This document shows, one piece after another, positions 1 through 5,298 of a DNA stretch of 5,695 bases. The position numbers were made by a program, and so were the translations under genes. The stretch is taken from positions 1 through 5,695 of the forward strand of contig JAUVPO010000135.1 in the NCBI GenBank assembly GCA_030598625.1. The letters are read 5' to 3'. The notes below the pieces were generated by a model. The model was not told the DNA's origin. It saw only the letters and a list, made by a program, of their open reading frames with translations, and did no database searches. Numbering within the stretch: the first letter of the stretch is position 1; each line of letters begins with the position of its first letter. This DNA is from Deferribacteres bacterium. GTDB taxonomy: Bacteria; Nitrospirota; Thermodesulfovibrionia; UBA6902.

Positions 1-389
1 CTGTTGGACCTGTAGGCATCAATGGCGCTTTCAATATGTTCTATTGCAATTTCCGGTGAAATATCATTACGGCCAAGGTTGAAAATATTAAGTATCAAAT
101 CTATGTTTTTGCCGTGACTGATTGACGTAAGCGCTGAAACAGACACAGTGGATGTTCTTATATCGGCAAGTCTTATTATTGTGTAAACACGATTCAATAT
201 AAGGTTAATAGCATTTTGCGCGTCCGCGGCTTCCTGGTTTTCAATATAATTCCCGCTCATCATATTGAGGTTGCTGTTCTTGAAATATCTTATCACTAAT
301 TCCCGAAATTCTATTAATAACTTGAGACGGGCTTTGTTTTCCTTAAAGGTGATGTCCTTGTAATATTTTTCTGTTTCTTGATTTATCAC
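1..389 (-). CDS. Hypothetical protein, N-terminal part (runs off the left edge)
   Basis: I do not recognise this gene. The reading frame is open for 129 codons from GTG at 389 to the window edge, so the C-terminus is missing. The product begins VINQETEKYYKDITFKENKA and looks soluble and mostly helical, with no signal peptide or membrane segment. Later parts include NAINLILNRVYTIIRLADIR and a stretch around HGKNIDLILNIFNLGRND, which suggest packed amphipathic helices. GTG 389 was chosen because it is the only standard start between the in-frame stop TAA at 408-410 and an internal GTG at codon 34. The Shine-Dalgarno is weak (a GGGT about 10 nt upstream). A 20-codon frame (391-453, same strand) ends one base before this start, so translational coupling or an upstream frameshift is possible. 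That the frame is coding is fairly likely; the function is unknown. Confidence 0.6.
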   Translation of the reverse strand, partial: MINQETEKYYKDITFKENKARLKLLIEFRELVIRYFKNSNLNMMSGNYIENQEAADAQNAINLILNRVYTIIRLADIRTSTVSVSALTSISHGKNIDLILNIFNLGRNDISPEIAIEHIESAIDAYRSN

Positions 390-631
390 TTCAGTTATGA
401 CCCGTAATTAGATATATCTCTCCGCAAGAACCCTCAGCAGAATCCCCTAACATGTGTAAGCATCTTTCCTACTTATCGGACAAATCTTTTTTTTCTTGAA
501 TTTCTCTCCCGCATTAATACAATTTTTTATGCCCAAAACTTATGAGATAAGACGAAGACAGGATATATTCGGAAGAAAGTGTATTGAAAATGATTATAAG
601 TTTGCATTTATTAAGTATCTATTCAATATGG
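390..631. other. AT-rich spacer without a convincing gene
   Basis: The spacer lies between the tail-to-head pair of minus-strand genes. It contains a perfect 10-bp palindrome, AGATATATCT, at 410-419 and an eight-T run near 487-494. A frame on the plus strand at 529-654 (41 residues, Lys/Arg-rich) has no ribosome binding site and overlaps the end of the propeller gene. A 20-codon frame on the minus strand sits at 391-453. I see no clear stem followed by a T-run that would end the propeller transcript, and no consensus promoter for the gene at the left edge. Confidence 0.5.
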
Positions 632-2515
632 CTATCTGCAAGCTTTATTATTAGAGCAATCATCATCTGCGCAATCCGTTAACTCATCTCCGTCGTTGTC
701 AATCCCATCGGAACAGGTTTTTCCCCTGCCTTCAGCGCCTTTGTTCCCATTTTCTCTGCAATCCGGGTCAATACTGTCCACACGACCGTCACAGTCATTA
801 TCAATGCCGTCCCTGCATTTCTGTCCTTTTTCATGAGTTGCTTCCGGTTTTTTACTTGTGCATGAATCAAAAACCCCGCCATTGTCACAGATTAAATGTC
901 CGGTTGACGAACAGACTCCCTGACCGCAGTATGTAATTCTTGGTTCATAGGCATCATCAGGTATTCCATTACAGTCATTGTCAACATTATCGCAGTTGGA
1001 GTCGTCAGCGCCCGGCTTCACTGCCGGATTTCCGTCATCACAGTCATCACCGGGAGTTGTCAGGCATTCAAGTTCACAGCCAATTCCCGTGCAGGCGCCG
1101 GAAATTGATGCGCTTGTATGACCATCAAAGTCATCATCACAGTAGTAAATTACAGAAGGATCACTGGTCAAAAATACTTCTACAGGCCCGGATTCAATTT
1201 TATTCTCATGTCCGTTATCAATTGAAATTGCCGATGCTGTAATGTAATAAAATCCTGAAATCGGAGGGATTGTGATCAATTTCGAGTATATTCCATCACC
1301 GGCGATATCGTCTCCCATAATTCCATCGTCAGTGAGGCCGGCAAACTTGTATGTGTTATCTTCGTTAAATACAGTAATGTCAGGGCTTATACCGGTCCAG
1401 ATGCCTCCATCAGAATATGCTCTGACTTTGAAAATTATATCCTGTCCTGCACCAAATTCCTGACCTTCATAAGGTTGTATAATAACCAACTTTCTTGCAT
1501 ACGTCAGGGGTGAATAGGACCCGCCTAAATCATGGTGTCGGGTATTAGTTCCGGGAAGAGGGTATACCGTACCGTTTGCCGTATCCCCTATGTATAAATC
1601 ATACTTTTGCCCGCGTGAACTTGAAAATCCAATAACTTTATCATAATTATATATCGGGAAGGGATCGGAATCATCAACTCCGGATTCGTTAATTGATAGT
1701 GGTTCGGTTAACCCGGAAGAAATGGAGTATTTGTAAATTTTATCGTTATAGTCAGATGTATTTTCCCACCGTGTGTAAAGAATATCATCGTAAGTCCAGC
1801 AAATGGGATAGTAGTCACTGATACCGCTGACACCTATGATCTTTTCAGCGCCTGTTCCGTCCGAATTCATCATCCATATGTCGGCATAGGCATCATCTCC
1901 GGCCCAATAAACTATACTTGCTCCATCAGGTAGTGAAAAATTTGGCCCTGATTTTTCATCTCCTGTAAATGTCAATTGCTGTTTTAACGAGCCGTCGACA
2001 TTCATTGTATGGACCTGCCCTGAGCTCTTAAAGACTATCTGACTGCCGTCAGGTGAAAACTTGCCGTCCTCGTCAGGATCATTATTGTTTGTCAGCTGAT
2101 ATAAGCTTTCAGTGGCAAGGTCATATACAAATATCTCGAGATTAATCCATAACCTATGCTCGTTGCCAGGTCGGCCGTCAATATCATAAGCGGATTCCAT
2201 AGGAATTGCCGTAAATGTTACTTTAGTCCCGTCTGGTGAGAAATGCGGATTCATTGCATTGACAACCTTCGATACCGTAAGATTCCTCAAAGACCCCCCG
2301 TCCGCGAAAGAGTAAATAAAAATGTTACCGTCTTCAGTATCACCTTCCGCGGGAACGGCCAGGTAATCGCTGTAAGACTGATACGCTATTCTACCTGAGA
2401 GGATTGGAGATTGTTCCGGGACTGAAAGACCGCCCCCTGATTCAATGATTTCTCCACTGGTAATTACTGCCATGCTGCAGCTCATTGCAATCAGTAAAAT
2501 AATTGTCCTTTTCAT
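632..2515 (-). CDS. Secreted beta-propeller (TolB/PD40-type) protein with C-terminal MopE-like metal-binding repeats
   Basis: This is a 627-residue exported protein. Residues 1-20 form a Sec signal peptide (MKRTIILLIAMSCSMAVITS); AMSC at 10-13 resembles an imperfect lipobox. About 40-340 is a beta-propeller with PD40/TolB-type blades: HFSPDGTKVTF at 91, KFSPDGSQIVF at 152, a PDGASIVYW blade near 196, and DIWMMNSDGTG at 212. About 341-450 is an Ig-like sandwich with an acidic loop, DDGIMGDDIAGDGIYS, at 396-411. The tail from about 456 is Cys/Asp-rich and matches the MopE-type 'putative metal-binding motif' family: YYCDDDFDGH at 457, DCDDGNPAVKPGADD at 491, DNDCNG at 512, CRDGIDNDCDG at 567 and CSDGIDNDGDELTDC at 601. 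In that family the repeats bind metal (copper in Methylococcus MopE); here Ca or Cu binding is inferred. Cysteine pairs may form disulfides. ATG 2515 is preceded by a strong Shine-Dalgarno. The partner ligand or substrate is unknown; surface or periplasmic location is inferred. Confidence 0.9.
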   Translation of the reverse strand: MKRTIILLIAMSCSMAVITSGEIIESGGGLSVPEQSPILSGRIAYQSYSDYLAVPAEGDTEDGNIFIYSFADGGSLRNLTVSKVVNAMNPHFSPDGTKVTFTAIPMESAYDIDGRPGNEHRLWINLEIFVYDLATESLYQLTNNNDPDEDGKFSPDGSQIVFKSSGQVHTMNVDGSLKQQLTFTGDEKSGPNFSLPDGASIVYWAGDDAYADIWMMNSDGTGAEKIIGVSGISDYYPICWTYDDILYTRWENTSDYNDKIYKYSISSGLTEPLSINESGVDDSDPFPIYNYDKVIGFSSSRGQKYDLYIGDTANGTVYPLPGTNTRHHDLGGSYSPLTYARKLVIIQPYEGQEFGAGQDIIFKVRAYSDGGIWTGISPDITVFNEDNTYKFAGLTDDGIMGDDIAGDGIYSKLITIPPISGFYYITASAISIDNGHENKIESGPVEVFLTSDPSVIYYCDDDFDGHTSASISGACTGIGCELECLTTPGDDCDDGNPAVKPGADDSNCDNVDNDCNGIPDDAYEPRITYCGQGVCSSTGHLICDNGGVFDSCTSKKPEATHEKGQKCRDGIDNDCDGRVDSIDPDCRENGNKGAEGRGKTCSDGIDNDGDELTDCADDDCSNNKACR

Positions 2516-2527
2516 TTCCTCCCCTCC
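2516..2527 (-). promoter_or_regulatory. Strong ribosome binding site of the propeller gene
   Basis: Read on the minus strand this is GGAGGGGAGGAA directly before ATG. The GGAGG core is 7 nt from the start codon, which fixes the start at 2515 and predicts efficient translation. Confidence 0.85.
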
Positions 2528-2531
2528 GTTT

Positions 2532-2579
2532 AATAAGCTGTCAAATTCAAGACTTCTTTGAGCCTTGTCTGAGCTTATT
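2532..2579 (-). promoter_or_regulatory. 8-bp inverted repeat in the leader of the propeller gene
   Basis: AATAAGCT at 2532-2539 and AGCTTATT at 2572-2579 are perfect inverted copies, 32 nt apart. On the mRNA the stem would close just 4 nt upstream of the GGAGG site. Weaker inner pairings exist (AGAC/GTCT and TCAAA/TTTGA). It could be a two-half-site operator or a 5' leader hairpin that affects ribosome access. No known riboswitch class was recognised. Confidence 0.35.
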
Positions 2580-2588
2580 TATTATTTA

Positions 2589-2617
2589 CTTATGCTATAA
2601 AATCTCCACACATTCAA
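2589..2617 (-). promoter_or_regulatory. Possible sigma70-type promoter for the propeller gene
   Basis: On the minus strand there is TTGAAT (2612-2617), a 17-nt spacer, then CATAAG (2589-2594), each matching 4 of 6 consensus bases. Transcription would begin near 2582, at the edge of the leader inverted repeat. The -35 overlaps the outer end of the fold-back repeat, so that repeat may supply part of the promoter. In AT-rich DNA this quality of match can arise by chance. Confidence 0.25.
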
Positions 2618-2767
2618 TTAGAATCTGTTTATAAACTACAGTCATTTGTCATTCCCGCAAGCCCCGAACAAGTCGGGACAGGCTCCGCGCATCGGGAATC
2701 CTTCTGTAAAAAGATTCCGGACAAGCCGGAATGACAGATAAAGGCACTTTATAAACAGACACTAATT
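2616..2767. repeat. 152-bp fold-back repeat (MITE-like or REP-like element)
   Basis: The two ends are imperfect inverted copies, ungapped over about 42 bases with about 33 matching by eye. The shared blocks are AATTAG, then TCTGTTTATAAA, then TGTCATTCC. Inside, three further hairpins nest: ATTCCCG (2651-2657) with CGGGAAT (2693-2699); CCCGA-ACAAG-TCGGG (2663-2677); and ATTCCGG-ACAAG-CCGGAAT (2714-2732). Two loops share the sequence ACAAG. There is no coding potential. The structure fits a non-autonomous mobile repeat or a dispersed intergenic palindrome family. No exact target duplication abuts the ends, although a TGCTATAAAA decamer lies 13 and 6 bp outside them in direct orientation. Confidence 0.8.
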
Positions 2768-2836
2768 AGAGTTTGCTATAAAACAGGGGGGAGGATATCT
2801 GAATACAAAAACCCGTATTTGCCGGAGGCTTAACAT

Positions 2837-2974
2837 ATGACAGCGCACCTATCATATCAAATTAAAATAATTACGAGCGTCTTCCCCTTTACCCCTCTTA
2901 TAAAAAGTCCGGTTCTTCCGGAACTATTTAGTCACTTAAATCGCAATTATCATACCAACGCTTTAATTGTTTGA
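2837..2974 (+). CDS. Doubtful small ORF, 45 residues, with a good ribosome binding site
   Basis: ATG at 2837 is preceded by GGAGG at 2824-2828, 8 nt away, and the frame stops at TGA 2972-2974. The peptide starts MTAHLSYQIKIITSVFPFTP and ends NYHTNALIV; no family is recognised. An extended -10-like sequence (TGCTATAAAA at 2774-2783) lies about 55 nt upstream of it. Against it, the frame contains the predicted minus-strand terminator hairpin at 2899-2925, and a frame of this length is common by chance. It is listed only because the start signals are better than usual for a random ORF. Confidence 0.2.
   Translation: MTAHLSYQIKIITSVFPFTPLIKSPVLPELFSHLNRNYHTNALIV
2899..2925 (-). terminator. Likely Rho-independent terminator of the cytochrome gene
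   Basis: On the minus strand the order is AGTTCCGG, loop AAGAA, CCGGACT, then TTTTTAT. The stem has four GC pairs plus three outer pairs with one bulged T, and the T-run follows directly. It lies about 185 nt past the cytochrome stop codon. The opposite strand has no T-run, so the direction is clear. Confidence 0.55.
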
Positions 2975-3062
2975 TTTTTAACAATATCTTGTCGATAGAC
3001 AGCATGAAAACGCATAGTTTATATGTAAGATAAACCGACAAATTCTAAGAAACTTTACATTT

Positions 3063-3080
3063 AGTGAAGAGGATTTCACT
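3063..3080. repeat. Small perfect hairpin AGTGAA-N6-TTCACT downstream of the cytochrome
   Basis: A 6-bp perfect inverted repeat with a 6-nt loop lies about 30 nt past the cytochrome stop codon. A 10-bp palindrome, GAAGCGCTTC, sits at 3095-3104 between them. Neither is followed by a T-run, so they are more likely mRNA 3'-end structure or a protein site than a terminator. Confidence 0.35.
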
Positions 3081-3109
3081 GATAATGCTTGCTTGAAGCG
3101 CTTCCCATA

Positions 3110-4270
3110 TTACAGGTTAACGCCCGGCCTGTTCTTGCGCGTATGGCAAATAAAGCAGCCGCCGGAATTAGGACCTCCCGCTGCCATATTACTGTAATCC
3201 CACCTAAGGAGATCATTCTGGTTAGAGCCGTGCGCCCTGTGGCAAGACAGGCACATTACAATGGCGCCTGTAATACCTGAGCTGTTGGGAGAGACAGTCG
3301 AACCGCTGGATACCGGAACGGCCTCTCTTGCAACAGGCGCTTCAACGCTGTATTGATTACCGTTGTCCGGATTATAGTCGGCATATTCAGTGGTTCCGCC
3401 CGGCAAGGCAATATCAGTCGGATGTCTCCTCCACGGAGTCCTGCCTGAAAAATCATTGGCTGCGTCAGTGTGAAGCATGCCATGACATTCAGCGCAAAGA
3501 AAGCTGATAGTATCCTTGTTAGTGTATGTGTTCCCTGAATCATATTGTCTGTTTGCAGGTGAATTAACGCCGTAGTATTCATTGTGATTTTGTGCGGTCT
3601 CATTCCAATTCCAGCCGATGTTTTCCAAGCCCTTTATACCTCCCAGAAATCTGTAGCTGTTTCCTGTTTTGTCTGCCACAGACGCCCTTGAAGATGTCCC
3701 GCCGCTATTTTTATGGTGAGCGCCTTCCACGCCCCGAAAACTATTTTTCTTGGTATGGTCTCCATGACAGCCGTATTTTCCGGCACATGTAAGCTGGCTG
3801 CTCCAGTTGTCCTCACCACCGGCTACCCGGCCAAAACGAAAACCGTTTGTTGCCGCCTTGTCCCATCCGGGTGGATTAAAATCCCTCATATAAGCATCCT
3901 TACCGGTTATACCTGGAAGGTCAATGACATTGTGTCCTTTGCCGGCATTGGCAGTTTCATTGCTGTTTACCCAGTAAAAGTCTCCTCCTGCCAGTGTCTT
4001 AAACGCACCCTGGCCCGCCGGCGCAATGGTATGCAGCACGACGGGGGCGCCGTACGAGCTGACCTTACCCTGCGAAGCCGTATGACAGGATACACAACCT
4101 TCTTTCAACATGAGATTTCCCTTATCGCTGTCAGTTTCTGAAAGATTGTCCTGCTTATTGTACATTGTATGGCAGCTGGTGCAGTCAGGTGAAACCGCGT
4201 CAGCGTTACTGTACAGCAGAACTATGGATATAAAAAAGAAAAAGATCATTGTCAGCTTTATCGGGGACAA
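3110..4270 (-). CDS. Secreted multiheme c-type cytochrome (five CxxCH plus one CX5CH)
   Basis: This is a 386-residue periplasmic or extracellular electron-transfer protein. A Sec signal peptide ends near ADA at 23-25. Heme motifs CTSCH (30-34), CVSCH (59-63), CAECH (259-263), CLSCH (340-344) and CFICH (372-376) give five canonical c-hemes. CAGKYGCH at 162-169 is a sixth Cys...CysHis site with five residues between the cysteines. Possible distal ligands include H113, H185/H186, H283 (WRRHPTD) and H347 (CHRAHGS). The CHRAHGS...DLLRWDY and NSYRFLGGIKG segments resemble cytochromes of Geobacter- and Nitrospirota-type bacteria as I remember them. The frame begins at TTG 4268-4270, five codons after an in-frame stop (TAA), with no clear Shine-Dalgarno. 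The alternative ATG at 4247-4249 would lose the only lysine before the hydrophobic core, so TTG is favoured, with doubt. The redox partner is unknown. Confidence 0.92.
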   Translation of the reverse strand: MSPIKLTMIFFFFISIVLLYSNADAVSPDCTSCHTMYNKQDNLSETDSDKGNLMLKEGCVSCHTASQGKVSSYGAPVVLHTIAPAGQGAFKTLAGGDFYWVNSNETANAGKGHNVIDLPGITGKDAYMRDFNPPGWDKAATNGFRFGRVAGGEDNWSSQLTCAGKYGCHGDHTKKNSFRGVEGAHHKNSGGTSSRASVADKTGNSYRFLGGIKGLENIGWNWNETAQNHNEYYGVNSPANRQYDSGNTYTNKDTISFLCAECHGMLHTDAANDFSGRTPWRRHPTDIALPGGTTEYADYNPDNGNQYSVEAPVAREAVPVSSGSTVSPNSSGITGAIVMCLSCHRAHGSNQNDLLRWDYSNMAAGGPNSGGCFICHTRKNRPGVNL

Positions 4271-4340
4271 TTGTTTTTGTCTTTTTTAAGAATTTGAATT
4301 TAAATAAATGAAGGGAGAATACCCCGATTTCCCGTTAAAG

Positions 4341-4369
4341 AACTTACCATAAAGCGAGTTCACTGTCAA
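4341..4369 (-). promoter_or_regulatory. Probable promoter of the cytochrome gene
   Basis: On the minus strand there is a perfect TTGACA (4364-4369), a 17-nt spacer, then TAAGTT (4341-4346, three of six consensus bases). Transcription would start near 4334, giving a leader of about 65 nt. The -35 lies about 18 bp from the plus-strand extended -10, so the two divergent promoters overlap and may compete. Confidence 0.45.
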
Positions 4370-4386
4370 ATAAATTTTTTTTTAAA

Positions 4387-4396
4387 TGCTATAAAA
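4387..4396 (+). promoter_or_regulatory. Probable extended -10 promoter of the LolA-like gene
   Basis: TGCTATAAAA carries TG-N-TATAAA, an extended -10 hexamer. No good -35 is present at 17 bp, but an extended -10 can compensate, and a nine-T run (4375-4383) lies just upstream. The predicted leader is about 80 nt to ATG 4483. The same decamer occurs at 2593-2602 and 2774-2783. Confidence 0.45.
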
Positions 4397-4470
4397 TACG
4401 CAACAGCCTGTTTTTCTTATCACAAAAACATCCGGGAAAAATGATAAACTTACTCTTGTTAATGGATAAA

Positions 4471-4476
4471 AGGAGA
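4471..4476 (+). promoter_or_regulatory. Ribosome binding site that sets the start of the LolA-like gene
   Basis: AGGAGA lies 6 nt before ATG 4483. The longer in-frame starts at 4441 and 4462 lack such a site and would add a charged segment before the signal peptide, so 4483 is preferred. Confidence 0.8.
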
Positions 4477-4482
4477 AAGCCG

Positions 4483-5280
4483 ATGAAACAATTGATAATA
4501 CCCTTGATTCTGTCTCTGTTGCTTCCGCCGGTATCAGCAACAGCAACAAGAAAATCCAGCTCTGAGGAGAAAGGACTTGCAATAGTACGGGAGGCCGACA
4601 GGCGTGGGTCGGGGTATAATGACTTTACCGCTGATATGCTCATGGTCCTAAGAAACAAGCACAACCGGGAGAGTGTCCGGAGGCTTCGTATCAAGGCATT
4701 GGAAGTTGAAGGAGACGGCGATAAAAGCCTGACCATATTTGATAATCCGAAAGATGTCAAGGGAACGGCGTTTCTGAATTTTACCCACAAGGTCGGGGAC
4801 GATGATCAATGGCTCTACCTGCCGGCATTAAAAAGGGTAAAGCGGATAAGCTCGCGCAACAAATCCGGCTCATTTATGGGCAGCGAGTTTTCCTATGAAG
4901 ACATTGCAAGCCAGGAAGTTGAGAAATATACCTACAAATGGATTCGTGATAAGAAATATGACGGTCAGAAATGTTTTGTAGTAGAATTTTATCCTGTTGA
5001 TAAAAAGGACTCAGGTTACACAAGACAGGTAAGCTGGATAGACAGGAAACATTACAGGACATTGAAAGTCGAATACTTCGACCGCAAGGACTCACACTTG
5101 AAAACCCTTACCTTCACCGGTTATCAAAAGTATCTGGAAAAATATTGGCGGGCGGATGAGATGAACATGGTCAACCACCAGAATGGAAAAAGCACGCGCC
5201 TGAAATTTTTAAATTACAAGTTCCGCACCGGGCTGAAAGACAGGGATTTTAACAAGAACAGTTTAAAGAGAGTGCGGTAA
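4483..5280 (+). CDS. Outer membrane lipoprotein-sorting family protein (LolA-like, periplasmic)
   Basis: This is a 265-residue exported protein. Residues 1-19 are a clear Sec signal peptide (MKQLIIPLILSLLLPPVSA). The mature part begins with the family-typical helix GLAIVREADRR (31-41) and the 'GYNDFTADMLMVLRN' strand. The central hallmark is DDDQWLYLPALKRVKRI (106-122), then GSFMGSEFSYEDI (129-141), followed by beta-strands such as CFVVEFYPV (164-172) and VSWIDRKHYRTLKVEYFD (183-200). This is the LolA-like fold of the 'outer membrane lipoprotein-sorting protein' family, not LolA itself. Members normally sit beside RND/MMPL-type transporters and outer-membrane proteins and are thought to carry hydrophobic cargo across the periplasm; the cargo is unknown. 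The length is normal for the family and nothing is broken. It is followed after 18 bp by a beta-barrel gene, forming an operon. Confidence 0.9.
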   Translation: MKQLIIPLILSLLLPPVSATATRKSSSEEKGLAIVREADRRGSGYNDFTADMLMVLRNKHNRESVRRLRIKALEVEGDGDKSLTIFDNPKDVKGTAFLNFTHKVGDDDQWLYLPALKRVKRISSRNKSGSFMGSEFSYEDIASQEVEKYTYKWIRDKKYDGQKCFVVEFYPVDKKDSGYTRQVSWIDRKHYRTLKVEYFDRKDSHLKTLTFTGYQKYLEKYWRADEMNMVNHQNGKSTRLKFLNYKFRTGLKDRDFNKNSLKRVR

Positions 5281-5283
5281 GGC

Positions 5284-5289
5284 GGAAGG
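5284..5289 (+). promoter_or_regulatory. Ribosome binding site of the beta-barrel gene
   Basis: GGAAGG lies 9 nt before ATG 5299 and 6 nt before an adjacent in-frame GTG at 5296. Both starts are usable and differ by one residue. The site sits just past the preceding stop codon, which fits co-translation in an operon. Confidence 0.55.
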
Positions 5290-5298
5290 CATATAGTG

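Noticed and set aside
529..654. 41-residue Lys/Arg-rich plus-strand frame (MPKTYEIRRRQDIFGRK...)
   Set aside because: It has no ribosome binding site, starts after a T-run, overlaps the 3' end of the propeller gene and resembles no known family.
940..1463. Plus-strand frames opposite the propeller gene
   Set aside because: They are shadows of the strongly supported minus-strand gene; their translations have no domain pattern or start signals.
2539..2544. TTGACA on the minus strand as a -35 for the propeller gene
   Set aside because: A -10 at 17 bp would fall on the ribosome binding site and leave no leader, so it cannot be the promoter.
2616..2767. CRISPR array or other spaced direct repeat
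   Set aside because: The repeats here are inverted and nested, with no regularly spaced direct copies.
2593..2783. TGCTATAAAA as the target-site duplication of the fold-back repeat
   Set aside because: The copies lie 13 and 6 bp outside the inverted ends rather than abutting them, and a third copy occurs with no repeat nearby, so a simple duplication is not supported.
3592..4141. Plus-strand frames of 66 and 142 residues across the cytochrome gene
   Set aside because: They are antisense to a clear multiheme cytochrome whose heme motifs prove the minus-strand frame.
4271..4440. c-di-GMP (GEMM) riboswitch in the cytochrome leader, as often found before multiheme cytochromes
   Set aside because: I could not find the conserved GEMM core or paired helices on the minus strand; the leader is mostly AT-rich and unstructured.
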